Shown one piece after another: positions 54,457 to 62,331 of a DNA stretch of 64,000 nucleotides. Source of the DNA: Actinomycetes bacterium (GTDB lineage Bacteria > Actinomycetota > Acidimicrobiia > Acidimicrobiales > SZUA-35). The stretch is taken from the NCBI GenBank assembly GCA_024276425.1, contig JAJRXF010000180.1:1-64000 (forward strand). Reading direction: 5' to 3'. The first letter of the stretch is position 1, and every line of letters starts with the position of its first letter. The position numbers were made by a program, and so were the translations under genes. The notes under the pieces were generated by a model. The model was not told the origin of the DNA and searched no databases. It saw only the letters and a list, made by a program, of their open reading frames with translations.

Positions 54457-55224
54457 GTGATGATGGCATTGTCCAAATCCCTATTGGCCACAGCTTCGCG
54501 GTCTCGGTTGCGGCTCCTGCTAGCCGTGGTTGTCAGCTTGGGTGCCCTGGCGATGAGTGGATCGGCTGTGCTAGCGGCCGAGGCTGACGACGAGGTAGCC
54601 TTCATCGAGCGAATCAACGATTTGCGCGTCCGTGAGGGGCTCGCTCCGCTTCAAGTTGATAAGGAACTGGAAACTGCCGCTCGAATCTGGGCTAACCAGA
54701 TTAGTATCGATGGTGCGCTGTCTCATGCTCCAGACCTATCGGTCGGGGTCTCATCGGAGTGGGCCAAGCTGGGCGAAAACGTCGGAGTGGCCGACGCTGA
54801 TCAACTTGATGAACTATTCGACGCCTTTGTGAATAGCCCCGGCCACTACGCCAATCTGACAGACCCATCGTTCACCCATATCGGGGTTGGGGTGGTCTAT
54901 GACCAACAGGGACAAATGTGGACTACTCATCGGTTTATGGCCAAAGTCGAGACCACCACGGTCACCCTCGCCCCTACACCAACATCCGAGGTGACCTCCA
55001 CAACCTTGGTTGCTACGACGTCGGTTCCGTCCTCCACATCAACTGTGCCATCCAGCCAACCGACACCAACCACGACTGAACTCAAGGACCCAACCACAAC
55101 GGCGGCACCCACGACGACCGAACTCGTTCGATCAGAGAGTGGGCGCAGCCCGTTACAGGTCGTTCCGACCAAACCAATCGACACCAAAGTATTGGCCGAC
55201 CTCTTCGCCTCGTTGAGTCGCTAG
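54457..55224 (+). CDS. secreted CAP/SCP-domain protein
   Basis: 255 aa. Signal peptide (LRLLLAVVVSLGALAMSGSA), then a CAP domain (about 45-165): FIERINDLRVREGLAPLQ, HAPDLS, KLGENVG, FVNSPGHYANLTDPSFTHIG. The tail (about 170-235) is Thr/Ser/Pro-rich, similar in character to the linker of the surface protein at the left edge. Bacterial CAP proteins are extracytoplasmic with poorly defined activity. The start lies in GTGATGATG, so it may be one or two codons later. Confidence 0.9.
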   Translation: MMMALSKSLLATASRSRLRLLLAVVVSLGALAMSGSAVLAAEADDEVAFIERINDLRVREGLAPLQVDKELETAARIWANQISIDGALSHAPDLSVGVSSEWAKLGENVGVADADQLDELFDAFVNSPGHYANLTDPSFTHIGVGVVYDQQGQMWTTHRFMAKVETTTVTLAPTPTSEVTSTTLVATTSVPSSTSTVPSSQPTPTTTELKDPTTTAAPTTTELVRSESGRSPLQVVPTKPIDTKVLADLFASLSR

Positions 55225-55228
55225 GTCC

Positions 55229-55324
55229 CTAGTTGTTTGGGACGAGCAGATAGAACTGCAACGCACCCGCGATTAGTATTGCTAGTAGGAGAAAGGCCAT
55301 CAGGGCCACTGTCCTCGCTCTCAT
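55229..55324 (-). CDS. possible 31-aa single-helix membrane peptide
   Basis: ATG-started reading of 31 codons: MRARTVALMAFLLLAILIAG followed by a short tail ending VPNN. Basic start, one hydrophobic helix of about 18 residues. It starts 37 bases past the stop of the SAM hydroxide adenosyltransferase gene on the same strand and fits almost exactly the gap up to the convergent CAP gene. Ribosome site is weak. Could be a genuine small membrane protein or chance. Confidence 0.35.
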   Translation of the reverse strand: MRARTVALMAFLLLAILIAGALQFYLLVPNN

Positions 55325-55361
55325 CGCTCAACCCGTCTCATGATGAAGCCTGCCTCAAGAT

Positions 55362-56282
55362 TCAGCCGGTACTCGGTTCGGGGCTCGGCGCCACAGTGGT
55401 TGGCTTGGATTGCCCAACAACAGGTGATTGAATAACCACTGGCGAGGGAGCGCTTGTGGGACCATCGGCTGCTCGAATCCTGACTTGTGAACCCTCATCG
55501 ATTGCGAGTTCTAGGGCCGCCGAGCCCTGATCGACAGCGATGGCAAGCAGACCATATGAATCAACCACAAGTCCGACTGAACCGGTTGAAATCTCAGCGA
55601 AGCTGGTCACTCTCTTGGCTGTGCGGGTGCTCCGCCCTCCCTCAACTTGTACAAACTCACCCCAAGACTCCAATTCCTTCGGGTCCACATTAAGTTGGAC
55701 ATTGCCAAATCGGTCAACCCAGAGGACCTCGGCCCGAATTGATCCATCATCATCCGCCTGACTAACAGGAAGGATGCCCGGAACGAGCCCAGACGGATCG
55801 ATCGGGGACCCAAGTTCGACCAAAGGTACGCCCTGGCAAAGATGAGCGGCCACGGGCCCAAAAATGTCTCGACCATCAAAGGTTGGTCCGGGGGCGCTCA
55901 GGTGATAGTTGGTGTTGTCCAATATCACCGCAGCGGTTGCGCCACCGACCAGCGAGACTGCCGGAGCGAACAGGCCGTTGTCCGGTCCAACCAGATAAGC
56001 CTCCCAATCCGCTACTTCGATTGCAATGGGTTTTCGCTCCGTCGCCACGCCCGGATCAACAACCCCAAGTACTACGCCGGGTGCCATGTATTGCACCGCT
56101 CGAGCCAAGGCCAAGCCTCCAGCGCGAATATCGTGAGGCTCGATGTCATGGCTGATATCGATCACTCTCACGTCGGGTGCAATCGAGCGAATGACCGATT
56201 TGACCACGCCAACAAACTCGTCCTTAAGGCCGTAGTCGGTCAGGAATGAAATTGTTGATCGTTCCGGGGGCGATGCGCTCAC
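55362..56282 (-). CDS. SAM hydroxide adenosyltransferase (DUF62 / SAM hydrolase family)
   Basis: 306 aa. FLTDYGLKDEFVGVVK, ISHDIEPHDIRAGG, GVVDPGVATER and VGPDNGLFAP are the signatures of the fluorinase/DUF62 fold. Family members without the halogenase-specific segment hydrolyse SAM to adenosine and methionine. The C-terminal 40 residues are a Pro/Ser-rich tail. GTG start overlaps the proC stop, so the two genes are coupled. Physiological role unclear. Confidence 0.9.
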   Translation of the reverse strand: MSASPPERSTISFLTDYGLKDEFVGVVKSVIRSIAPDVRVIDISHDIEPHDIRAGGLALARAVQYMAPGVVLGVVDPGVATERKPIAIEVADWEAYLVGPDNGLFAPAVSLVGGATAAVILDNTNYHLSAPGPTFDGRDIFGPVAAHLCQGVPLVELGSPIDPSGLVPGILPVSQADDDGSIRAEVLWVDRFGNVQLNVDPKELESWGEFVQVEGGRSTRTAKRVTSFAEISTGSVGLVVDSYGLLAIAVDQGSAALELAIDEGSQVRIRAADGPTSAPSPVVIQSPVVGQSKPTTVAPSPEPSTG

Positions 56283-57082
56283 GCTCCGTCATCCTCGATG
56301 GTGGTCCCTAGTTCGAACGACCGTTGGCTCGCAGCCCCCACAGCATCAATCAGGGCTGCCCGAATGCCGCTCTGCTCAAGGACTCGTAGGCCCGCAGCCG
56401 TCGTTCCCGCCGGGGTTGTGACTGCGGCCCGCAGAACTCCTGGTTCGTCCCCGGTTTCGGCCAGCATGGCAGCCGCTCCAGTCATTGTTTGTTCGGCCAG
56501 GGTTTTGGCGATTGGTCGAGGCAAGCCGGCAGTAACCCCAGCGTCAATAAGGGCTTCCACCATCAGGAAGAAGTAGGCCGGCCCCGATCCAGATAGCCCG
56601 GTCACCGCATCGAGTTGAGCTTCGGTTACCACAACAGCCTTGCCAACGGCTGAGAGGAAGGACAGCGCCCATGCCAGATCATCATCGGTTGCCATTGACC
56701 CGGCGGCCAACGCGGATGCCCCAGCCCCAACCAATGCAGGAGTGTTCGGCATGATCCGAACCACCGGGGTGCCTTCGGGAAGTACTGACTCCATCCGAGA
56801 AGTGGTGATGCCAGCGGCGACCGATGCCACTCTGGCTGGTTTGGGCAGGGCCTTTGCCGCGGCTAGAACATGATGAGGTTTGGTGGCCAGAACGGCATCA
56901 ACCCCTGGCTGGGCGACATCCAACACCTGAACTCCGGGAAACAGGTTCGTGAGGTGTTTCCGCTGGCCAGGATCCAGATCGACAACTACCAATTCTTCTG
57001 GTTTGGCCCAGTTCGCGGCAATCATGCCGCCAAGCAGCGCTTGGCCCATCTTGCCACCACCAACCATCTGCAGCTTCGTCAT
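56279..57082 (-). CDS. proC: pyrroline-5-carboxylate reductase
   Basis: 267 aa from the ATG at 57082 (TTGGGG upstream); the reading frame extends much further upstream but only this start gives the standard N-terminus with GGGKMGQALLGGMI. Last step of proline synthesis (NAD(P)H reduction of pyrroline-5-carboxylate). PVVRIMPNTPALVGAGASAL and VTGLSGSGPAYFFLMVEAL are diagnostic. Upstream 229-bp gap carries three iterated repeats. Confidence 0.95.
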   Translation of the reverse strand: MTKLQMVGGGKMGQALLGGMIAANWAKPEELVVVDLDPGQRKHLTNLFPGVQVLDVAQPGVDAVLATKPHHVLAAAKALPKPARVASVAAGITTSRMESVLPEGTPVVRIMPNTPALVGAGASALAAGSMATDDDLAWALSFLSAVGKAVVVTEAQLDAVTGLSGSGPAYFFLMVEALIDAGVTAGLPRPIAKTLAEQTMTGAAAMLAETGDEPGVLRAAVTTPAGTTAAGLRVLEQSGIRAALIDAVGAASQRSFELGTTIEDDGA

Positions 57083-57122
57083 GACCCCAAAGTTATCGTT
57101 ACCCGGCTGGGTGTGGACCATT

Positions 57123-57156
57123 TCAGTGCGCCTTATCAGTGCGCATATCAGTGCGC
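57123..57156. repeat. three iterated TCAGTGCGC repeats upstream of proC
   Basis: TCAGTGCGC at 57123, 57136 and 57148 (spacing 13 and 12 bp), with the last copy framed by ATATCA (57145-57150) and TGATAT (57159-57164). They lie 41-74 bases before the proC ATG. Regular spacing close to a helical turn suggests a protein-binding array; no known operator is matched. Confidence 0.7.
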
Positions 57157-57277
57157 CTTGATATGCCCGGGGCAACAAGCAGAGCCAAGGGCAGGCAAAG
57201 AAGCGGTTGGTTGGAGCGGCATTCTGAGGGCTTCCCCGACCCCTATCCAACACCGCCCCAACCGAACGATGAATCGT

Positions 57278-57305
57278 ACTCTATGACGATGTTTATGTAA
57301 TTCAA
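57278..57305 (-). promoter_or_regulatory. possible promoter for proC
   Basis: Minus-strand TTGAAT (57300-57305), 16-bp spacer, TAGAGT (57278-57283). This would start a transcript near 57271 with a leader of about 190 bases that includes the iterated repeats. Based on hexamer resemblance only. Confidence 0.3.
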
Positions 57306-57311
57306 CCGTAT

Positions 57312-57770
57312 TTAAGAGAAATAAGAAGAAAATCCGATACGTAAGGCTGGTCGAAAAAACTGTTCGATCCATACGTAGATCGACCCAAGCACCCGGTCAA
57401 GTTCGCCGGAGTTGACGAGGCTGTTGTCCACATGGCCTTCAAGGTAGATGCCGTCCTCGTCACCAACGGAGAACTTAGCTCCATAAAGCCGATGGTTCCG
57501 TCGAAGTAGATGGGCGAAGAATTCGACCTCATTGTCAATCGGCCACGGCATGACATAGGCCTCGAAGAAGAGCGTTCTTTGCCCAAGTTCGAACCGGACG
57601 GTAGTGAAATCCTTCTCGTTCCCCTCAAGACGAACGAACCAGCGGCGACTGGGGGCCACACGTTCAACCGAGACTACCGCTGGGTTCGATTCCAGCTGAT
57701 TGTCAAACCAATGATCAAGAAACTCCTCAAGTCGGTGCAGGTTCTCGTCTGTCTGAAGGTTCGGTGTCAA
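57312..57770 (-). CDS. YbjN-domain protein
   Basis: 152 aa. LEEFLDHWF at the start, a central FTTVRFELGQRTLFFEAYVMP strand pair and LLRRNHRLYGAKFSVGDEDGIYLEGHV are typical of the YbjN superfamily (a fold related to type III secretion chaperones, role unknown). It follows mshA by 15 bases, the same neighbourhood as in mycobacteria. Likely cytoplasmic. Confidence 0.85.
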   Translation of the reverse strand: MTPNLQTDENLHRLEEFLDHWFDNQLESNPAVVSVERVAPSRRWFVRLEGNEKDFTTVRFELGQRTLFFEAYVMPWPIDNEVEFFAHLLRRNHRLYGAKFSVGDEDGIYLEGHVDNSLVNSGELDRVLGSIYVWIEQFFRPALRIGFSSYFS

Positions 57771-57785
57771 CCTAGTGGTCCAAGG

Positions 57786-59105
57786 CTATTCCGAACACGG
57801 TGCGAGCGTCCGGGTTGTCACATCGGCATAAATCCGCCGAAGGCGGGCGGCCGAGGTACTCCAGGTGTAGTCCGCGGCCCGGGCCGCCGAGGACACCGAC
57901 AGGCGTCGAGCCAGAACCGGGTCACCCAGAATGGCGTCAACCCATTCGGCGTAGAGTGCAGGATCTCTAGAGTCCACGAGATAGCCCGTGGTTCCATGTT
58001 CGACCAACGTCAGCAAACCACCGACAGCCGACGCAATTACGGGTGTTCCGCACGCCGCCGCCTCAAGCGCCACCAATCCAAAGGATTCAGAACGACTCGG
58101 AACCAAACAAAGGTCGGCGGCTCGATAGAACGTAGACAGCAGGTGGTGAGGTTGTGGGGGCACAAACCGAACTCGATCGATTAACCCTAGATCACTAACC
58201 ATCTGCCGGATGCGCTGTACCTCCTGGGCTCCACCAGTCCCGCTCGCGCCACCAACAATCCAAAGTTTGGCGTCAGCCCGCTCAATTTGCGCCAGCGTAG
58301 AGATGGCAACATCCACTCCCTTGAGCGGCTGGATCCGACCAACAAACAGCAGGAATGGAGAGTCGTCTGCTCCCAGAGCCCAGCGAGCTCCCGCCTGACT
58401 CCCAGGGGAAAAGAACGCCTGGTCAACTCCGGGCGTGACAATTTCGACCCGATCCCGATCGACTTCATAGAACTGGGCCAGCTGCTCAGCCTCCGGTTGA
58501 CAGTTGGCCAATACCACATCGGCGCAAGCCATCACGTTGGCCTCAGCCAAAGCCCGCGCCTCAGGCTCCCGATCACCACTGACGGCCTTGACTCGGGCCA
58601 GGGTATGGAAGGTGGTGACCAAGGGCAGATCGAGCTTTCGTTTCACAATCTGACCCGCTACCCCCGAGAGCCAGTAGTTGGCGTGAACTACATCTGGTTG
58701 AAACTCGACGAGATCATCGATCACGCCAACCGCAAACTCTTCAACCAGTCCCGGCAGTTGTTCTTTTGTCGCGTCCGGTGGGCCCGCAGGAATGTGAACA
58801 ACATCGAAGCCGGGCTCTACCTGAACCCGGCGCTGCAACGAAGCGTCCCAAGCCCGGACATAAACCCGACACAGCACACCAGCCTGGGCGAGAGAAGACA
58901 CCAGCTCGCGAACGTACACATTCATGCCTCCACCATCCCCCGTGCCTGGCTGGGCCAGGGGGGACGTGTGCAACGACAAGACGGCTACCCGCCGGACAAA
59001 AGGCTTCAAGGCGTCGGCTTTCTCAGTCGGCTTCTCCCGCCGGACGAGCGTAGCAAGGCGTTGGATCTCCTCATGAGAGAAAGGTATCCACAGAGACTTC
59101 CCCAT
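57786..59105 (-). CDS. mshA: D-inositol-3-phosphate glycosyltransferase (mycothiol synthesis)
   Basis: 439 aa from the ATG at 59105, which overlaps the preceding gene by 35 bases; a TTG at 59009 is an alternative, since many MshA proteins begin near the segment RRVAVLSLHTSPL. GT4 family: QPGTGDGGGMNVYVREL at about 52-68, HANYWLSG, FVGRIQPLKGVDVAI, and the E-x7-E segment SESFGLVALEAAACGTPV. Transfers GlcNAc to inositol phosphate as the first step of mycothiol synthesis, a hallmark of Actinomycetota. Confidence 0.93.
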   Translation of the reverse strand: MGKSLWIPFSHEEIQRLATLVRREKPTEKADALKPFVRRVAVLSLHTSPLAQPGTGDGGGMNVYVRELVSSLAQAGVLCRVYVRAWDASLQRRVQVEPGFDVVHIPAGPPDATKEQLPGLVEEFAVGVIDDLVEFQPDVVHANYWLSGVAGQIVKRKLDLPLVTTFHTLARVKAVSGDREPEARALAEANVMACADVVLANCQPEAEQLAQFYEVDRDRVEIVTPGVDQAFFSPGSQAGARWALGADDSPFLLFVGRIQPLKGVDVAISTLAQIERADAKLWIVGGASGTGGAQEVQRIRQMVSDLGLIDRVRFVPPQPHHLLSTFYRAADLCLVPSRSESFGLVALEAAACGTPVIASAVGGLLTLVEHGTTGYLVDSRDPALYAEWVDAILGDPVLARRLSVSSAARAADYTWSTSAARLRRIYADVTTRTLAPCSE

Positions 59106-59604
59106 CTCGATATCTGCGGCCAATTTCGATCTGGATGGTATCGATGCGCTCGTGCAACTGCCGACGAACCGACGACAAGGATGCTTCAAACTCGCCAATC
59201 CGTTCGCACACCATCCGCAGGGAACCATCATCGAGCGAGTCAACCCCGCTGAGATCACCAGGGGAGACCACAGCGTCCAACTCCTCAACCAACATGAGAG
59301 CGATCGATCCAGGCTCGTTGATCACAACGGCCCGGCCGCTGGTCCCTCGAGACTGACTACTCAGGATGTCGGGCAAACTAAAGAGCAGGCCGGGTAGATC
59401 AGATCCATCCCCCTCGGCACCAGCCCTACGCCGTATTTCATGACCAACAATGTCAAGTCGACCCTGGGCAACACGCCGAACCAAGGACACATCATTCTCC
59501 GCCTGAGCGGCCGTGACTCGGGCCTGGCGAAGATCCGGAAGAGGCCGGGTTGTAATGTCGGTGAGAATGTCGTCGTCAAGTAGGCGATTCAGCTGTTCGT
59601 TCAC
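59071..59604 (-). CDS. RsiG-like coiled-coil protein (c-di-GMP-responsive anti-sigma type)
   Basis: 177 aa, mainly helical, GTG start. In Streptomyces RsiG, two copies of the motif E(x3)S(x2)R(x3)Q(x3)D in an antiparallel coiled coil bind a c-di-GMP dimer and clamp the sigma factor WhiG. Here the first copy is perfect (Glu36, Ser40, Arg43, Gln47, Asp51). The second keeps Glu140, Ser144, Arg147 and Asp155 but has His151 in place of Gln. The middle is a Gly/Ser-rich loop (about 62-128). No sigma factor gene is in the window, so the partner is unknown. The mshA start overlaps its 3' end. Confidence 0.75.
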   Translation of the reverse strand: MNEQLNRLLDDDILTDITTRPLPDLRQARVTAAQAENDVSLVRRVAQGRLDIVGHEIRRRAGAEGDGSDLPGLLFSLPDILSSQSRGTSGRAVVINEPGSIALMLVEELDAVVSPGDLSGVDSLDDGSLRMVCERIGEFEASLSSVRRQLHERIDTIQIEIGRRYRDGEVSVDTFLS

Positions 59605-59675
59605 TTCTACAGGCTAGCCGAATGATTGCTGTCACCCGTCCAGGTGACTGTCTGGTACCAGTCTCAGGGGCGGGA

Positions 59676-60500
59676 CTACAGGAGGAGCAACCAGAGCGGG
59701 CCAGCCAAAAGAAGAGAGTCCAGTCGACGCAATCCAGGAGCCCAAGCGTCGCCACGGGGCAAGATTGCCGAACCAAAGATCTGACCCAGCGGACAGCAGG
59801 CGGCAGTCAGGATCGAGAAACTGATGGCGCTGGGACCATCGAAGGGAAGAGGTTTGGCCAAGGCCAATCCCGCGCCAACGACGGCCAAGACGGCTACCCC
59901 AGCAATGGGACCCTCCACCGCGTTGGCCGAGCCGCTCCCAACCAAATAGTCGCCGACCTCATACCCACTAACCAACAAGAACAGAGCAATGGCCGCACCA
60001 ACTCCGCGACCAGTTAAAACGATGAGGGAACCCGCAGCCAGTCCCACCGGTAGGGAAGAACGCACCAAGACCCCAGCAAAGCGGGTTACGTCCTGGTCGC
60101 TTTTGTGCAATACGCCAAGATGAGAGTAAGCCAATCCAGCAAAAGCGAGGACTACGACCCCCAGACCGAGGCCAAAGGTGCCAGCCAATCCGGATAGGGC
60201 GAGAACCGCCGCAAACAACGCACTAACTCGACGGTCCGAAGGAACATAACGAGACCAAGCGTGACCAGTCTGAAGTCCTGCAATCGCTGCTACTGGAACC
60301 ACCACGGCCGCCACCAACCACCCCGAGATCGACATGGCAACAACAATGGAGACGAACCACCCAACACTCAGACCAATAGTTGGCCTATCCATACGGTAGG
60401 GCACGGCATAGCGATCACTCTTCCAGCGCTGTTCCCGATCTTGATTTCGACGGGCACCGACCTGCTTCTTGCGTTGCCTGCGAGTTGATGGGGTCGCCAT
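59676..60500 (-). CDS. polytopic membrane protein with a CdsA-like C-terminal signature
   Basis: 274 aa. Very basic N-terminus (RRQRKKQVGARRNQ), then seven to eight helices from residue 42. The C-terminal segment GQIFGSAILPRGDAWAPGL followed by RRLDSLLLAGPLW resembles the CDP-diacylglycerol synthase signature (GDLxxS..KR..xKD..PGHGGxxDRxDS) but the leading GD is GQ and the PGHGG loop is shortened, so catalysis is doubtful. Located between the RsiG-like gene and a MoaD-like gene. Confidence 0.6.
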   Translation of the reverse strand: MATPSTRRQRKKQVGARRNQDREQRWKSDRYAVPYRMDRPTIGLSVGWFVSIVVAMSISGWLVAAVVVPVAAIAGLQTGHAWSRYVPSDRRVSALFAAVLALSGLAGTFGLGLGVVVLAFAGLAYSHLGVLHKSDQDVTRFAGVLVRSSLPVGLAAGSLIVLTGRGVGAAIALFLLVSGYEVGDYLVGSGSANAVEGPIAGVAVLAVVGAGLALAKPLPFDGPSAISFSILTAACCPLGQIFGSAILPRGDAWAPGLRRLDSLLLAGPLWLLLL

Positions 60501-60509
60501 GGCCTGTGG

Positions 60510-60746
60510 TTATCCACCAGAGACCGGGGGCAGGACAGCTATCTCGTCTGCCGAACTAACGGCATCTTCCTCCAGTGCCGGATGACCATTCAGCCAAACC
60601 TTCGAACCGGCAAGGACAGCGGAGAACCCCTGGCCAAAGGCGCTCTCCGCTTGGCTCAAGATTTCTCCGACCGTTGACCCATCGAACTCAACGCTCTTGT
60701 TGCCAGCGGCCTCCCGGGCCTGAGCGAAAAGACGAAGAGTAGCCAC
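60510..60746 (-). CDS. MoaD/ThiS-family sulfur-carrier protein
   Basis: 78 aa ubiquitin-like protein ending PPVSGG; the C-terminal Gly-Gly is the site of adenylation and thiocarboxylation. LRLFAQAREAAG is typical of MoaD, the small subunit of molybdopterin synthase. No moaE or moeB is in the window, so a role in another sulfur-transfer path is possible. GTG start. Stop is 9 bases before the downstream membrane-protein gene. Confidence 0.85.
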   Translation of the reverse strand: MATLRLFAQAREAAGNKSVEFDGSTVGEILSQAESAFGQGFSAVLAGSKVWLNGHPALEEDAVSSADEIAVLPPVSGG

Positions 60747-60859
60747 GCCCCCAAGTTTAGACGCCTAGCAAGACATCCAGGACCCCAAATCTGTTCCCCA
60801 TGTCCCGAATGCTTCCTCAACCTGTCTACTCGTTGGTTGACTGCCCTATGGTCAGGCAG

Positions 60860-61456
60860 ATGACTGATCTTCTCCTGACCCGCCATGGGCAATCGACATG
60901 GAACGCGGAGGCGCGCTGGCAGGGTCAGGCAGATCCACCCCTGTCTAGCCAGGGCCGAGATCAGGCCTACTTTGCCGCACGGAGAGTTGGCATGGTCGAT
61001 CTCATCGCATCGTCCCCCCAGATTCGAGCCTTAGAGACAGCGACGATTATCGCCAGACACCTTGGTCTCGAACCCGTCATTGTGGTCGACGATCTTCGAG
61101 AACGAGCAGCTGGGCCGTGGTCGGGGCTTACCCGTTCGGAGATTGACGAGAAATGGCCGGGCTGGGTCGAATCTGGAGAACGTCCTGAGGGCTATGAGCT
61201 GGATGAACCTCTCTTTCAGCGGGTGGACGCTGCCCTGAAAAGGCTGGTTTCCGAATACCCGGTCGACTCTATGCTTGTCCTCTCCCACGGGGGAGTCATC
61301 AAGACCATCGAAGAGCACCACGCCTGTTGGGAGGGTCGCATACCAAACTTGTCTGGTCGAGTTTTGCAGCACCGAAATCAGACGTGGACACTCGGGGATC
61401 AGATTCGTTTGCTTGATGATGACCTGATGACCGGCGGGGATGGTGTGCGAGTGTGA
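60860..61456 (+). CDS. histidine phosphatase (phosphoglycerate mutase-like)
   Basis: 198 aa from ATG 60860; upstream in-frame starts exist but MTDLLLTRHGQSTWN is the natural N-terminus. RHGQSTWN carries the phosphorylated His, SSPQIRALETA and RERAAGPWSG the other family residues, and LSHGGVIKTI the second His. Substrate unknown. Overlaps the following gene by four bases. Confidence 0.9.
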   Translation: MTDLLLTRHGQSTWNAEARWQGQADPPLSSQGRDQAYFAARRVGMVDLIASSPQIRALETATIIARHLGLEPVIVVDDLRERAAGPWSGLTRSEIDEKWPGWVESGERPEGYELDEPLFQRVDAALKRLVSEYPVDSMLVLSHGGVIKTIEEHHACWEGRIPNLSGRVLQHRNQTWTLGDQIRLLDDDLMTGGDGVRV

Positions 61457-62052
61457 GTAACGACCCCCACCAGCTTCCGCTTACCTTCGCCCCACCCACA
61501 TCCTCTTCGGGGTACTCAGGGGCTGAAGACCAATCCCAACCTGATCAACTACCGGACGAAATGTCGATCAAGGGCCTGGCTCCCGTAGACGTTATTCGCA
61601 GCGCCAGACGCAAAAAGTCTTCCCAAGCCCGGCTTATCAACGGCCGACTGGAAGTTCGAATCCCCGCCTGGTTCAACCACCAGCAAGAAATGGACACCGT
61701 CGACTTTTTCTCAAAGAAGTTCGCCAAACGAAGCGCAACCACAGCCATCGATCTAGATAAACGGGTCGCCGTCCTGATTGCTCGCTACGGATTTCGACAG
61801 CCGGTGTCCATCCGATGGGTCTCGAATCAGGTTCACCGTTGGGGATCTTGCACTCCCGCACATGGATCGATCCGAATTTCTGATCGACTGGCCAACTATC
61901 CAGTCTGGGTCCTGGACTATGTGCTCTGTCATGAACTCGCTCACCTCACTCATTCAAATCACGGCAGGGAGTTCTGGGAATTGGTTGAGAACTATCCACT
62001 GACGGAACGAGCCCGGGGTTTTCTGATGGCCAAAGGGCTATCAGAGGCCTAG
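61453..62052 (+). CDS. YgjP/SprT-like metal-dependent hydrolase
   Basis: 199 aa. The zinc motif CHELAHLTHSNHGREFWELV (HELxH plus a downstream His) is characteristic of the YgjP/DUF45 family, sometimes annotated as M48-type. RWGSCTPAHGSIRI is the other family block. The first about 45 residues are a Pro/Ser/Gln-rich extension. GTG start overlapping the phosphatase stop (GTGA). A 13-bp direct repeat TTGGTGATCGAGG (62053 and 62069) follows the stop. Confidence 0.88.
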   Translation: MSNDPHQLPLTFAPPTSSSGYSGAEDQSQPDQLPDEMSIKGLAPVDVIRSARRKKSSQARLINGRLEVRIPAWFNHQQEMDTVDFFSKKFAKRSATTAIDLDKRVAVLIARYGFRQPVSIRWVSNQVHRWGSCTPAHGSIRISDRLANYPVWVLDYVLCHELAHLTHSNHGREFWELVENYPLTERARGFLMAKGLSEA

Positions 62053-62121
62053 TTGGTGATCGAGGTAATTGGTGATCGAGGCAGAGACTCCAGATTGCAC
62101 CAAGCAAAGTCGAATCCGACC

Positions 62122-62331
62122 CTAGGACAAGCCCTGTTTCGGCCGGTCCAGTTCAGCCAGGGTTTGATCAATCTGATCAAGGGAGACCGCTAAGGAATCA
62201 ATGTCTGCCATGGTCGGAAGACTTCCAAGTCCTTCTGGGCGATCCAGGTCCTCAGGGTCTTGGTTCAACACAGGGTCTTGGTTCAACACAGGGTCTTGGT
62301 TCAACACAGGGTCATGGTCAAATGAGGTCAC
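62122..62331 (-). CDS. small acidic protein with NQDPVL tandem repeat
   Basis: 69 aa. GTG start overlapping the stop of the lipoprotein gene (GTGA), so probably translated with it. Residues 7-26 consist of three DPVLNQ repeats; the rest is a helical segment DSLAVSLDQIDQTLAELDRP. The C-terminal part resembles the leading helix of small Actinobacterial helper proteins, but no family is recognised. Confidence 0.6.
   Translation of the reverse strand: MTSFDHDPVLNQDPVLNQDPVLNQDPEDLDRPEGLGSLPTMADIDSLAVSLDQIDQTLAELDRPKQGLS
62253..62306 (-). repeat. 18-bp tandem repeat, three perfect copies
   Basis: Units at 62253-62270, 62271-62288 and 62289-62306 are identical, followed by a partial fourth. Each encodes six residues (DPVLNQ) of the small acidic protein. 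Perfect identity points to recent expansion. Confidence 0.95.

Noticed and set aside
57083-57253. Extended N-terminus of proC (57 extra codons)
   Set aside because: The Rossmann motif would start too late, and the extra part contains the iterated repeat; ATG 57082 gives the normal protein.
58287-59252. Plus-strand open frame of 321 codons
   Set aside because: Antisense to mshA and the RsiG-like gene; no recognisable domain.
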